Positions 26,952-39,610 are shown, counted from the first letter of the stretch. The stretch: 64,000 nucleotides of DNA from Prostheceraeus crozeri (GCA_907163375.1 CAJQUW010010459.1:124001-188000), one strand, 5' to 3'. Numbers and translations: made by a program. Notes: generated by a model not told the origin, from the letters alone.

Positions 26952-27590
26952 CTGATAAGGGCCACCATGGGGCAAGACATGATAGAACCTCCTCGCGGTT
27001 TGCCCTGGGCAGTCTTCAGACTGGCGAATACTATCATTAAGTTGAATCTGCTATCAGTCAACTTGAACGTTGCAAATGAAGTTCGGTGTAATACTTCCTT
27101 TCGACGGGCGTTCCTGTAAAGGGCGGCGGTGAAACCCGTAGCTATGTATACCGCAAGGGACATTCGGCAATGGTCAATCTTGTTAAACCTCTCTGCGTCA
27201 TGTTTGCAAGTGATTGCCTCTGTCTCAACGTAGTATGCATTCGCGCCAGGGCGACATTTAGCCAGCTGTCGAAGGTTGCCTTATAAACTATCCATTGCAT
27301 ACGTTATGAGAACCATGAGTTCTACCTGTCTCTATCAATGAGATGAATTGATGAATGGAATGAAATGGGAGGACACTCACGCGCCACACGCAACATAACA
27401 CACTTCTCTCTTCCGTAGTCTAAACAAGCTCTTTACACATGGATCGCTGTCGATTGCTATCCCAGAATCATGTAAGCTATCTTCATTTTATTTAACACTA
27501 TTTCAGCTACCATCATCACCCATATGAAGTGTCATAAGATTTACAAGTTAGACTAAGCGTTCTACTATTTGTAAATGAAAGATATAGTTT
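26952..27590 (+). repeat. E1 module M, left copy 1
   Basis: About 640 bp starting GATAAGGGCCACC and ending near ...GTTCTACTATTTGTAAATGAAAG. It is present five times in full and once truncated in E1, always following a gene or promoter unit and preceding a minisatellite array. Two overlapping frames look coding: MIEPPRGLPWAVFRLANTII...(46 codons), then GVPVKGGGETRSYVYRKGHS... in the next frame ending KVAL (27285). All copies share this frame break, so it predates the duplications. Origin unknown. Confidence 0.75.
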
Positions 27591-28060
27591 CAACAGTTTA
27601 CAGATTAAAAATAAAGTTTCAACAGTGTGTACGTTAGAAATAAAGTTTTATCTGTTTGTATGTTAAAAGAAAGTTTCATCAGTTAACAAGTTAAAAATAA
27701 AGTTTCACCAGTGTACAAGTTAGAAACAAAGTTTCAATAGTGTGTACGTTAGAAATAAGGCTTTATCTGTTTGTATGTTAGAAACAAAATAAAGTTTCAT
27801 CAGTTTACAACATAAAAAGTAAAGTTTCACCAGTTTACAAGTTAAAAATAAAGTTTCAATGGTGTATACGTTAGAAATAAAGTTTTAGCTGTTTGTATAT
27901 CAAAATAAAGTTTCAAGAGTTTACAAGTTAGAAATAAAGTTTCAGTAATGTGTATGTTAGAAATAAAGGTATAACTGTTTGTAAAAATAAGATCGCAAGA
28001 TTTACTAGTTTACAAGTTAGACTAAGTGTAAATTGAAATAAAATTATAACTGTTCACGAG
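27590..28060 (+). repeat. E1 minisatellite array, left short
   Basis: Tandem units near the consensus AAGTTAAAAATAAAGTTTCA plus an ~9-base tail (CAGTTTACA). A related variant is TTAGAAATAAAGTTTTATCTGTTTGTAT. Nearly every unit contains AATAAAG. Confidence 0.85.
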
Positions 28061-28281
28061 TTAAAGCGTTGATGCGACGATGAACAATTAATAAGCTGAA
28101 AAGTTTTAGATTCACTTTAACATTACCATATGTTTGCAGATAGAAATGTATCACAGCAAAGCTACTTCATGAGTTAGTTTGCCAGGAGTGTATCATCTCA
28201 AACTTTTACTCCGTCGTTGAAATTTCATGACGACTTTTTTGCTAAACGAAAGTTAACACCAGAGGAGCGTAGGGGTGGGTG

Positions 28282-28290
28282 GTATAAAAT
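28282..28290 (+). promoter_or_regulatory. TATA box of the left small gene (TATAAAA)
   Basis: GGTATAAAATACGCC, about 40 bp upstream of the ATG at 28328. Mirrored at 37201-37208 and 39611-39618. Confidence 0.65.
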
Positions 28291-28327
28291 ACGCCTACAG
28301 CACTGAGAGAGTTGGAGTGCATGAGCT

Positions 28328-28762
28328 ATGTACATTCTTTTGACGACGAGAGAAGCGATTCAGCCGATGGTGCAGGTAGTTTCCCAGAGCATGGAGGACA
28401 TTGTTTAGGTGACTCTAAGGACGTATGTCGAGCTACCCTCAGTGATAGGCTTCCAACTCATGATGAATGATGATATGCTTGCGACCTACATTCAACCACT
28501 GGTGTATGCCCACACCCTTCCCCACAACGAGCTTGTCTGCTACATTGTATTCATGAGTGTGACTCAAAGTAGGAAATTGATTGATGAGACTTTGCTGAAA
28601 TATCCAAGGCGCGTATTCAAGCATGGTCGCCTACTGTTGGAGTATTATTATCAATGGCGCGACGACACACAACATTTGCCCACCCGTGTTTTACCACACC
28701 TATCAATGGAAGAATACAATAGAGCTTTAGTCGAGACGGTGAAAGGAGACGATGAGCGCTAG
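28328..28762 (+). pseudogene. E1 small gene, 145-codon frame with one in-frame TAG (left copy)
   Basis: The frame opens with MYILLTTREAIQPMVQVV and meets TAG at codon 27 (28406-28408). It then stays open for 117 more codons (VTLRTYVELPSVIGFQLM... to VKGDDER). I do not recognise the protein. The C-terminal part looks like a folded alpha-helical domain (LLKYPRRVFKHGRLLLEYYY, LPTRVLPHLSMEEYNRAL). A TATA box sits at the right distance. Both right-arm copies keep the same TAG and the same length. Either the stop arose before the palindrome formed, or it is read through, or a 33-nt segment flanked by GCAG|GTAGTT and TTTAG|GTG is removed. The last idea keeps frame but is unusually short for an intron. 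Confidence 0.5.
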
Positions 28763-28794
28763 CGAGCGAATGAAGCATCGGTGAGAGTGGGAAT

Positions 28795-28930
28795 CAACTT
28801 GATGCTATTCTCCAATGAGGATTGTTGTCTAATGAGAATCAAGCATTCCTTTATAAATAGAGAGCCTTCCACAGTGAGAATCATTCCATCGTTGAATCGT
28901 ACAAGTGACGGACGCACATTCTCTCTCTCT
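28795..28930 (+). promoter_or_regulatory. promoter P2 of E1, shared with the Polinton at 47238
   Basis: CCAAT-type boxes (TCCAATGAGG, then TCTAATGAGAA), TTATAAATA at 28851-28859, then a conserved leader (GAGCCTTCCACAGTGAGAATC...GTGACGGACGCACATTCTCTC). The same ~140 bp occurs upstream of the 235-aa gene of the second element (47238-47385). Confidence 0.7.
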
Positions 28931-28959
28931 ACATCCCTGTTTTGAAAATTAATAAGGAT

Positions 28960-29271
28960 ATGATTCTTACATTCTTGATGTTATTCAAAGGTTTATGAAA
29001 ATTAATTCCTATGCTCAACACACATGCTAACCTAATGATGTTAGTTCAAGAGTTTTATTAGCACAACCTACATCCTTACCCCATCACACAAAAACTTACA
29101 TTACTCAATGAGACTTTCCTCCATCTTGGCAGAGACGCGATAAGATTCAATTTTTCTCGTGATATCCACCATATCGAAGATTTAAGCAGTTACATTCGAT
29201 GTCGAAGACAAACAGAAGTAGATTTTCATTCCCTGAAAAGTACACGTAAGATTCATTTCATTTACCTATGA
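28960..29271 (+). pseudogene. ORF downstream of P2 with two in-frame stops (left copy)
   Basis: The first ATG after the P2 leader opens a 103-codon frame (MILTFLMLFKGL...). It is broken by TGA at 28996-28998 and TAG at 29059-29061, then stays open (HNLHPYPITQKLTLLNETFL... to KIHFIYL). Both right-arm copies keep both stops. Product unknown. It may be a decayed gene. Confidence 0.35.
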
Positions 29272-29389
29272 TGATCATGTGAATAGTCATTCAATGAACA
29301 TGAGTCAATCAACACTTCGAAATGCTCAATGTCTGGATTATCGTGAGAGTCCTGAGCTGGAACTAACATCACCTGCAAAAGAAATTGGT

Positions 29390-30027
29390 CCTGATAAGGG
29401 CCACCAAGGGGCAAGACATGATAGAACCTCCACGCGGTTTGCCCTGGGCAGTCTTCAGACTGGCGAATACTATCATTAGGTTGAATCTGCTATCAGTCAA
29501 CTTGAACGTTGCAAATGAAGTTCGGTGTAATACTTCCTTTCGACGGGCGTTCCTGTAAAGGGCGGCGGTGAAACCCGTAGCTATGTATACCGCAATGGAC
29601 ATTCGGCAATGGTCAATCTTGTTAAACCTCTCTGCGTCATGTTTGCAAGTGATTGCCTCTGTCTCAACGTAGTATGCATTCGCGCCAGGGCGACATTTAG
29701 CCAGCTGTCGAAGGTTGCCTTATAAACTATCCATTGCATACGTTATGAAAACCATGAGTTCTACCTGTCTCTATCAATGAGATGAATTGATGAATGGAAT
29801 GAAATGGGAGGACACTCATGCGCCACACGCAACATAACACACTTCTCTCTTCCGTAGTCTAACAAGCTCTTTACACATGGATCGCAGTCGATTGCTATCC
29901 CAGAATCATGTAAGCTATCTTAATTTTATTTAACACTATTTCAGCTACCATCATCACCCATATGAAGTGTCATAAGATTTACAAGTTAGACTAAGCGTTC
30001 TACTATTTGTAAATGAAAGATATAGTT
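29390..30027 (+). repeat. E1 module M, left copy 2
   Basis: Same ~640-bp sequence as 26952-27590, here downstream of the 28960 ORF. It carries the same two overlapping frames. Confidence 0.75.
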
Positions 30028-33000
30028 TCAACAGTTTACAGATTAAAAATAAAGTTTCAACAGTGTGTACGTTAGAAATAAAGTTTTATCTGTTTGTATG
30101 TTAAAAGAAAGTTTCATCAGTTAACAAGTTAAAAATAAAGTTTCAACAGTCTACAAGTTAAAAATAAAGTTTCAACAGTCTACCAGTTAAAAATAAAGTT
30201 TCAACAGTCTACAAATTAAAAAATAAAGTTTCAATAGTGTTCTTAAAACAAGATCATAAGATTTACTAGTTTGCAAGTTAGACTAAGGGTTCTACTATTT
30301 GTAAACTAAAAACATAGTTTCAACAGTTTGCAGATTAAAAATAAAGCTTCATTAGTGTATACGTTAGAAAGTCTTAGCTGTTTGTGTGTTAGAAATAAAA
30401 TAAAGTTTCAACCGTTTACAAGTTAAAAATGAAGTTTCAATAGTGTGTATGTTAAGAATAAAGTTCTATCTGTTTATATGTTAGAAATAAAATGAAGTTT
30501 CACCAGTTTACAAGTTAAGAATAAAGTTTTATCTGCTTGCATGTCAGAAATGAAATAAAGTTTCACCAGTTTAAAAGTTAAAAATAAAGTTTCAATAGTG
30601 TGTATGTTAGAAATAAAGTTTCAATAGTGTGTATGTTAAGAATAAAGTTCTATCTGTTTGTATGTTAGAAATAAAAATGAAGTTTCACCAGTTTACAAGT
30701 AAAGAATAAAGTTTTATCTGTTTGTATGTCAGAAATGAAATAAAGTTTCACCAGTTTAAAAGTTAAAAATAAAGTTTCAATAATGTGTACGTCAGAAATA
30801 AAGTTTCAACCGTTATCGTTTACAAGTTAAAAATAAAGTTTCAATAGTGTGTATGTTAAGAATAAAGTTCTATCTGTTTATATGTTAGAAATAAAAATGA
30901 AGGTTCACCAGTTTACAAGTAAAGAATAAAGTTTTATCTGTTTGTATGTCAGAAATGAAATAAAGTTTCACCAGTTTAAAAGTTAAAAATAAAGTTTCAA
31001 TAATGTGTACGTTAGAAATAAAGTTTCAACCGTTTACAAATTAAAAATAAAGTTTCAATAGTTTACAAGTTAAGAATAAAGTTTCAAAAGTGTGTATGTT
31101 AAGAAAAAAGTTCTATCTGTTTATATGTTAGAAATAAAATTAAGTTTCACCAGTTAAGAAGTTAAGAATAAATTTCATCTGCTTCTATGTTACAAATGAA
31201 ATAAAGTTTCACCACTTTACAAGTTAAAAATAAAGTTTCAATAGTTTGCAAGTTAAAACTAATGTTTCAATAGTGCGTATGTTAAGAATAAAATTTTACC
31301 TGTTTGTATGTTAGAAATAAAAATGAAGGTTCAACCAGTTTACAAGTTAGGAAAAAAGTTTTATCTGCTTCTATGTCAGAAATGAAATAAAGTTTCAACC
31401 GTTTACAAGTCAAAAATAAAGTTTCAATAGTTTACAAGTTAAGAATAAAGTTTCAAAAGTGTGTATGTTAAGAATAAAGTTTTATCTGTTTATATGTTAG
31501 AAATAAAATGAAGTTTCACCAGTTTACAAGTTAAGAATAAATTTCATCTGCTTGTATGTTACAAATGAAATAAAGTTTCACCACTTTACAAGTTAAAAAT
31601 AAAGTTTCAATAGTTTGCAAGTTAAAACTAATGTTTCAATAGTGCGTATGTTAAGAATGAAGTTTTATCTGTTTGTATGCTAGAAATAAAGGTGAAGGTT
31701 CACCAGTTTACAAGTTAGGAATAAAGTTTTATCTGCTTGTATGTCAGAAATGAAATAAAGTTTCAACCGTTTACAAGTTAAAAATAAAGTTTCAACAATG
31801 TGTACGTTAGAAATAAAGTTTCAACCGTTACCGTTTACAAGTTAAAAATAAAGTTTCAATAGTGTGTATGTTAAGAATAAAGTTCTATCTGTTTGTATGT
31901 TAGAAATAGAATGAAGTTTCACCAGTTTACAAGTTAAGAATAAAGTTCTATCTGTTTGTATGTTAGAAATAAAACAAAGTTTCAACCGTTAATAAGTTAA
32001 AAATAAAGTTTCAATAGTTTGCAAGTTAAAGCTTATGTTTCAATAGTGCGTATGTTAAGAATAAAGTTTTATCTGTTTGTATGTTAGAAATAAAATGAAG
32101 CTTCACCAGTTTACAAGTTAAGAATAAAGTTTTATCAGCTTGTATGTTAGAAATAAAATGAAGCTTCACCAGTTTACAAGTTAAGAATAAAGTTTTATCA
32201 GCTTGTATGTTAGAAATAAAATGAAGTTTCAACAGTTTACAAATTAAAAATAAAGTTTCAATAGTGTGTACGTTAGAAATACAGTTTCAACCGTTTACAA
32301 GTTAAAAATAAAGTTTCAACAGTGTCTACGTTAGAAATAAAGTTTTATCTGTTTGTAAAGTACGATCGTAGGATTTACTAGTTTGAAAGTTAGACTCAGC
32401 ATTCTACTAGTTGTAAATGAAAAATATCGTTTCAACAGTTTACAGATGAAAATTAAGTTTCAATAGTGTGCACGTTAGAAATAAAGTTATGACTGTTTGT
32501 GTATGTGTGTGTGTGTCAGAAATAAAGTAAAGTTTCAACCGTTTACAAGTTAAAAATAAAGTTTCAACAGTGTGTACGTTAGAACTAAAGTTTTATCTGT
32601 TTATATGTTAGAAACAAAACAAAGTTTCAACAGTTTACAAGCTGAAAAATAAAGTTTCAACAGTTTGTACGTTAGGAATAAAGTTTTATCTGTTTGTAAG
32701 TTAGAAATAAAGTTTTAACTGCTTGTATGCTAGAAATAGAGGTATAACAGTTTATATGCTAGAAAGAAAGGTATAACTGTTTGTAAGAGAAGATCGTAAG
32801 ATTTACTAGTTTGCAAGTTACACTCTGTTCTACTAGTTGTAAATGAAAAATATCGTTTCAACAGTTTACAGATTAAAGTAAAGTTTCAATAGTGTGTATC
32901 ATGGAAATAAAGTTTAAGCGCATTGTGCGTTAGAAATAAAGTTTCAGCCGTTTACAAGTTAAAAATAAAGTTTCAACAGTGTGTACGTTAGAAATAAAGT

Positions 33001-33090
33001 TTTAGCTGTTTATATGTTAGAAACAAAATAAAGTTTCAACAGTTTGCAAGTTGAAAAATAAAGTTTCAACAGTGTGTACGTTAGAAATAA
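30028..33090 (+). repeat. E1 minisatellite array, left long (~3 kb)
   Basis: About a hundred degenerate units of the same ~29-bp repeat with alternating GTTTCA and GTTTTATCTG variants, showing higher-order blocks. There is no gene. ORFs here are periodic read-through. Confidence 0.85.
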
Positions 33091-33300
33091 ATGAAAGTAA
33101 GAACTTCATCGTATGAGTATTCAAAGCATGTTTTGTAAATCAAATGTGTGTCGTATTGACATGATAGAATCAAATGAACTTGACAAACGCGTTTGTCAAG
33201 CTTGATTCTATCATGTCAGTACGACACACATTTGATTTACAAAACATGCTTTGAATACTCATACGATGAAGTTCTTACCTTCATTTATTTCTAACGTACA
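33081..33300. repeat. centre of the E1 palindrome
   Basis: TTGACAAACG|CGTTTGTCAA marks the symmetry axis at 33190/33191, with no spacer. The flanking ~100 bp per side (GTAAGAACTTCATCGTATGA...) match inversely. Small differences exist (four extra bases on the left near 33171-33178, and ATTGAC against CAGTAC), so the arms have diverged. Confidence 0.9.
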
Positions 33301-35477
33301 CACTGTTGAAACTTTATTTTTCAACTTGCAAACTGTTGAAACTTTATTTTGTTTCTAACATATAAACAGCTAAAACTTTATTTCTAACGTACACACTGTT
33401 GAAACTTTATTTTTAACTTGTAAACGGCTGAAACTTTATTTCTAACGCACAATGCGCTTAAACTTTATTTCCATGATACACACTATTGAAACTTTACTTT
33501 AATCTGTAAACTGTTGAAACGATATTTTTCATTTACAACTAGTAGAACAGAGTGTAACTTGCAAACTAGTAAATCTTACGATCTTGTCTTACAAACAGTT
33601 ATACCTTTCTTTCTAGCATATAAACTGTTATACCTCTATTTCTAACATACAAGCAGTTAAAACTTTATTTCTAACTTACAAACAGATAAAACTTTATTCC
33701 TAACGAACACACTGTTGAAACTTTATTTTTCAGCTTGTAAACTGTTGAAACTTTGTTTTGTTTCTAACATATAAACAGATAAAACTTTAGTTCTAACGTA
33801 CACACTGTTGAAACTTTATTTTTAACTTGTAAACGGTTGAAACTTTATTTTATTTCTGACACACACACACATACACAAACAGTCATAACTTTATTTCTAA
33901 CGTGCACACTATTGAAACTTAATTTTCATCTGTAAATTGTTGAAACGATATTTTTCATTTACAACTAGTAGAATGCTGAGTCTAACTTTCAAACTAGTAA
34001 ATCCTACGATCGTACTTTACAAACAGATAAAACTTTATTTCTAACGTAGACAATGCTGAAACTTTATTTTAACTTGTAAACGGTTGAAACTTTATTTCTA
34101 ACGTACACACTATAGAAACTTTATTTTTAATTTGTAAACTGTTGAAACTTCATTTTATTTCTAACATACAAGCTGATAAAACTTTATTCTTAACTTGTAA
34201 ACTGGTTGAACCTTCATTTTATTTCTAACATACAAACAGATGAAACTTTATTCTTAACATACGCACTATTGAAACATAAGTTTTAACTGGCAAACTATTG
34301 AAACTTTATCTTTAACTTGTTAACGGTTGAAACTTTGTTTTATTTCTAACATACAAACAGATAAAACTTTATTCTTAACTTGTAAACTGATGAAACTTCA
34401 TTTTATTTCTAAAATACAAACAGATAGAACTTTATTCTTAACTTGTAAACTGGAAAAACTTCATTCTATTTCTAACATACAAACAGATAGAACTTTATTC
34501 TTAACATACACACTATTGAAACTTTATTTTTAACTTGTAAACGGTAACGGTTGAAACTTTATTTCTAACGTACACATTGTTGAAGCTTTATTTTTAACTT
34601 TTAAACTGGTGAAACTTTATTTCATTTCTGACATACAAGCAGATAAGACTTTATTCCTAACTTGTAAACTGGTGAACCTTCATTTTTATTTCTAACATAC
34701 AAACAGATAAAACTTTATTCTTAACATACGCACTATTGAAACATTAGTTTTAACTTGCAAACTATTGAAACTTTATTTTTAACTTGTAAAGTGGTGAAAC
34801 TTTATTTCATTTGTAATATACGAGTACAAGCAGATGAAATTTATTCTTAACTTGTAAACTGGTGAAACTTCATTTTATTTCTAACATATAAACAGATAGA
34901 ACTTTATTCTCAACATACACACTTTTGAAACTTTATTCTTAACTTGTAAACTATTGAAACTTTATTTTTAACTTTTAAACTGGTGAAACTTTATTTCATT
35001 TCTGACATACAAGCAGATAAAACTTTATTCTTTTCTTGTAAACTGGTGAAACTTCATTTTATTTCTAACATATAAACAGATAGAACTTTATTCTTAACAT
35101 ACACACTATTGAAACTTCATTTTTAACTTGTAAACGGTTGAAACTTTATTTTTTTTCTAACACACAAACAGCTAAGACTTTCTAACGTATACACTAATGA
35201 AGCTTTATTTTTAATCTGCAACTGTTGAAACTATGTTTTTAGTTTACAAATAGTAGAACCCTTAGTCTAACTTGCAAACTAGTAAATCTTATGATCTTGT
35301 TTTAAGAACACTATTGAAACTTTATTTTTTAATTTGTAGACTGTTGAAACTTTATTTTTAACTGGTAGACTGTTGAAACTTTATTTTTAACTTGTAGACT
35401 GTTGAAACTTTATTTTTAACTTGTAGACTGTTGAAACTTTATTTCTAACTGGTCAACTGTTGAAATGATATCTTTCA
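33290..35477 (-). repeat. E1 minisatellite array, right long (~2.2 kb)
   Basis: Inverse partner of the left long array, about 0.9 kb shorter, with many unit-number and sequence differences. Confidence 0.85.
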
Positions 35478-36113
35478 TTTACAAATAGTAGAACGCTTTG
35501 TCTAACTTGTAAATTTTATAACACTTCATATGGGTGATGATGGTAGCTGAAATAGTGTTAAATAAAATTAAGATAGCTTACATGATTCTGGGATAGCAAT
35601 CGACTGCGATCCATGTGTAAAGAGCTTGTTAGACTACGGAAGAGAGAAGTGTGTTATGTTGCGTGTGGCGCATGAGTGTCCTCCCATTTCATTCCATTCA
35701 TCAATTCATCTCATTGATAGAGACAGGTAGAACTCATGGTTTTCATAACGTATGCAATGGATAGTTTATAAGGCAACCTTCGACAGCTGGCTAAATGTCG
35801 CCCTGACGCGAATGCATACTACGTTGAGACAGAGGCAATCACTTGCAAACATGACGCAGAGAGGTTTAACAAGATTGACCATTGCCGAATGTCCCTTGCG
35901 GTATACATAGCTACGGGTTTCACCGCCGCCCTTTACAGGAACGCCCATCGAAAGGAAGTATTACACCGAACTTCATTTGCAACGTTCAAGTTGACTGATA
36001 GCAGATTCAACTTAATGATAGTATTCGCCAGTCTGAAGACTGCCCAGGGCAAACCGCGTGGAGGTTCTATCATGTCTTGCCCCTTGGTGGCCCTTATCAG
36101 GACCAATTTCTTT
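35478..36113 (-). repeat. E1 module M, right copy A
   Basis: Inverse copy of the module. In the right arm the second frame begins with ATG (MGVPVKGGGETRSYVYRKG, 35948-35766), where the left arm has ACG. Confidence 0.75.
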
Positions 36114-36219
36114 TGCAGGTGATGTTAGTTCCAGCTCAGCACTTTCACGATAATCCAGACATTGAGCATTTCGAAGTGTTGATTGACTCATGTTCATTGA
36201 ATGACTATTCACATGATCA

Positions 36220-36531
36220 TCATAGGTAAATGAAATGAATCTTACGTGTACTTTTCAGGGAATGAAAATCTACTTCTGTTTGTCTTCGACATCGAATGTA
36301 ACTGCTTAAATCTTCGATATGGCGGATATCACGAGAAAAATTGAATCTTATCGCGTCTCTGCCAAGATGGAGGAAAGTCTCATTGGGTAATGTAAGTTTT
36401 TGTGTGATGAGGTAAGGATGTAGGTTGTGCTAATAAAACTCTTGAACTAACATCATTAGGTTAGCATGTGTGTTGAGCATAGGAATTAATTTTCATAAAC
36501 CTTTGAATAACATCAAGAATGTAAGAATCAT
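36220..36531 (-). pseudogene. ORF downstream of P2, right copy 1
   Basis: Inverse counterpart of 28960-29271 with the same two in-frame stops. Confidence 0.35.
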
Positions 36532-36560
36532 ATCCTTATTAATTTTCAAAACAGGGATGT

Positions 36561-36700
36561 AGAGAGAGAGAATGTGCGTCCGTCACTTGCACGATTCAAC
36601 GATTGAATGATTCTCACTGTGGAAGGCTCTCTATTTATAAAGGAATGCTTGATTCTCATTAGACAACAATCCTCATTGGAGAATAGCATCAAGTTGATTC
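36561..36700 (-). promoter_or_regulatory. promoter P2, right copy 1
   Basis: Inverse copy of the 28795 promoter (TTATAAATAG at 36640-36631). Confidence 0.65.
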
Positions 36701-36728
36701 CCACTCTCACCGATGCTTCATTCGCTCG

Positions 36729-37163
36729 CTAGCGCTCATCGTCTCCTTTCACCGTCTCGACTAAAGCTCTATTGTATTCTTCCATTGATAGGTGTGGTAA
36801 AACACGGGTGGGCAAATGTTGTGTGTCGTCGCGCCATTGATAATAATACTCCAACAGTAGGCGACCATGCTTGAATACGCGCCTTGGATATTTCAGCAAA
36901 GTCTCATCAATCAATTTCCTACTTTGAGTCACACTCATGAATACAATGTAGCAGACAAGCTCGTTGTGGGGAAGGGTGTGGGCATACACCAATGGTTGAA
37001 TGTAGGTCGCAAGCATATCATCATTCATCATGAGTTGGAAGCCTATCACTGAGGGTAGCTCGACATATGTCCTTAGAGTCACCTAAACAATGTCCTCCAT
37101 GCTCTGGGAAACTACCTGCACCATCGGCTGAATCGCTTCTCTCGTCGTCAAAAGAATGTACAT
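36729..37163 (-). pseudogene. E1 small gene, right copy 1
   Basis: Same 145-codon frame with TAG at codon 27 (37085-37083), TATAAAAT on the minus strand at 37208-37201 and near-identical protein. See the left copy at 28328 for description. Confidence 0.5.
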
Positions 37164-37200
37164 AGCTCATGCACTCCAACTCTCTCAGTGCTGTAGGCGT

Positions 37201-37208
37201 ATTTTATA
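37201..37208 (-). promoter_or_regulatory. TATA box of small gene, right copy 1
   Basis: Minus-strand TATAAAAT, 38 bp upstream of the ATG at 37163. Confidence 0.6.
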
Positions 37209-37439
37209 CCACCCACCCCTACGCTCCTCTGGTGTTAACTTTCGTTTAGCAAAAAAGTCGTCATGAAATTTCAACGACGGAGTAAAAGTTTGAGATGATA
37301 CACTCCTGGCAAACTAACTCATGAAGTAGCTTTGCTGTGATACATTTCTATCCGCAAACATATGGTAATGTTAAAGTGAATCTAAAACTTTTCAGCTTAT
37401 TAATTGTTCATCGTCGCATCAACGCTTTAACTCGTGAAC

Positions 37440-37887
37440 AGTTATAATTTTATTTCAATTTACACTTAGTCTAACTTGTAAACTAGTAAATCTTGCGATC
37501 TTATTTTTACAAACAGTTATACCTTTATTTCTAACATACACACTACTGAAACTTTATTTCTAACTTGTAAACTCTTGAAACTTTATTTTGATATACAAAC
37601 AGCTAAAACTTTATTTCTAACGTATACACCATTGAAACTTTATTTTTAACTTGTAAACTGGTGAAACTTTACTTTTTATGTTGTAAACTGATGAAACTTT
37701 ATTTTGTTTCTAACATACAAACAGATAAAGCCTTATTTCTAACGTACACACTATTGAAACTTTGTTTCTAACTTGTACACTGGTGAAACTTTATTTTTAA
37801 CTGGTAGACTGTTGAAACTTTATTTTTAACTTGTAGACTGTTGAAACTTTATTTCTAACTGGTCAACTGTTGAAATGATATCTTTCA
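37440..37887 (-). repeat. E1 minisatellite array, right short copy 1
   Basis: Inverse of 27590-28060, inside the 2,410-bp tandem duplication. Confidence 0.85.
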
Positions 37888-38523
37888 TTTACAAATAGTA
37901 GAACGCTTTGTCCAACTTGTAAATTTTATAACACTTCATATGGGTGATGATGGTAGCTGAAATAGTGTTAAATAAAATTAAGATAGCTTACATGATTCTG
38001 GGATAGCAATCGACTGCGATCCATGTGTAAAGAGCTTGTTAGACTACGGAAGAGAGAAGTGTGTTATGTTGCGTGTGGCGCATGAGTGTCCTCCCATTTC
38101 ATTCCATTCATCAATTCATCTCATTGATAGAGACAGGTAGAACTCATGGTTTTCATAACGTATGCAATGGATAGTTTATAAGGCAACCTTCGACAGCTGG
38201 CTAAATGTCGCCCTGACGCGAATGCATACTACGTTGAGACAGAGGCAATCACTTGCAAACATGACGCAGAGAGGTTTAACAAGATTGACCATTGCCGAAT
38301 GTCCCTTGCGGTATACATAGCTACGGGTTTCACCGCCGCCCTTTACAGGAACGCCCATCGAAAGGAAGTATTACACCGAACTTCATTTGCAACGTTCAAG
38401 TTGACTGATAGCAGATTCAACTTAATGATAGTATTCGCCAGTCTGAAGACTGCCCAGGGCAAACCGCGTGGAGGTTCTATCATGTCTTGCCCCTTGGTGG
38501 CCCTTATCAGGACCAATTTCTTT
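37888..38523 (-). repeat. E1 module M, right copy B
   Basis: Copy of module A displaced by exactly 2,410 bp, a product of the tandem duplication. Confidence 0.75.
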
Positions 38524-38629
38524 TGCAGGTGATGTTAGTTCCAGCTCAGCACTTTCACGATAATCCAGACATTGAGCATTTCGAAGTGTTGATTGACTCA
38601 TGTTCATTGAATGACTATTCACATGATCA

Positions 38630-38941
38630 TCATAGGTAAATGAAATGAATCTTACGTGTACTTTTCAGGGAATGAAAATCTACTTCTGTTTGTCTTCGAC
38701 ATCGAATGTAACTGCTTAAATCTTCGATATGGCGGATATCACGAGAAAAATTGAATCTTATCGCGTCTCTGCCAAGATGGAGGAAAGTCTCATTGGGTAA
38801 TGTAAGTTTTTGTGTGATGAGGTAAGGATGTAGGTTGTGCTAATAAAACTCTTGAACTAACATCATTAGGTTAGCATGTGTGTTGAGCATAGGAATTAAT
38901 TTTCATAAACCTTTGAATAACATCAAGAATGTAAGAATCAT
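38630..38941 (-). pseudogene. ORF downstream of P2, right copy 2
   Basis: Tandem duplicate of 36220-36531. Confidence 0.35.
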
Positions 38942-38970
38942 ATCCTTATTAATTTTCAAAACAGGGATGT

Positions 38971-39110
38971 AGAGAGAGAGAATGTGCGTCCGTCACTTGC
39001 ACGATTCAACGATTGAATGATTCTCACTGTGGAAGGCTCTCTATTTATAAAGGAATGCTTGATTCTCATTAGACAACAATCCTCATTGGAGAATAGCATC
39101 AAGTTGATTC
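38971..39110 (-). promoter_or_regulatory. promoter P2, right copy 2
   Basis: Tandem duplicate of the 36561 promoter, displaced by 2,410 bp. Confidence 0.65.
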
Positions 39111-39138
39111 CCACTCTCACCGATGCTTCATTCGCTCG

Positions 39139-39573
39139 CTAGCGCTCATCGTCTCCTTTCACCGTCTCGACTAAAGCTCTATTGTATTCTTCCATTGATA
39201 GGTGTGGTAAAACACGGGTGGGCAAATGTTGTGTGTCGTCGCGCCATTGATAATAATACTCCAACAGTAGGCGACCATGCTTGAATACGCGCCTTGGATA
39301 TTTCAGCAAAGTCTCATCAATCAATTTCCTACTTTGAGTCACACTCATGAATACAATGTAGCAGACAAGCTCGTTGTGGGGAAGGGTGTGGGCATACACC
39401 AATGGTTGAATGTAGGTCGCAAGCATATCATCATTCATCATGAGTTGGAAGCCTATCACTGAGGGTAGCTCGACATACGTCCTTAGAGTCACCTAAACAA
39501 TGTCCTCCATGCTCTGGGAAACTACCTGCACCATCGGCTGAATCGCTTCTCTCGTCGTCAAAAGAATGTACAT
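39139..39573 (-). pseudogene. E1 small gene, right copy 2
   Basis: Tandem duplicate of the gene at 36729, 2,410 bp away, with the same in-frame TAG and TATA box (39618-39611). Confidence 0.5.
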
Positions 39574-39610
39574 AGCTCATGCACTCCAACTCTCTCAGTG
39601 CTGTAGGCGT

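Noticed and set aside
30028..35477. CRISPR-like array of short regular repeats
   Set aside because: Units are contiguous and degenerate with no unique spacers, no Cas genes, and in a eukaryotic element. It is a minisatellite.
35889..38532. 77-codon ORFs MSLAVYIATGFTAALYRNA... antisense in module M
   Set aside because: They run opposite to the module's transcription direction and mirror another frame with better context. Not supported as genes.
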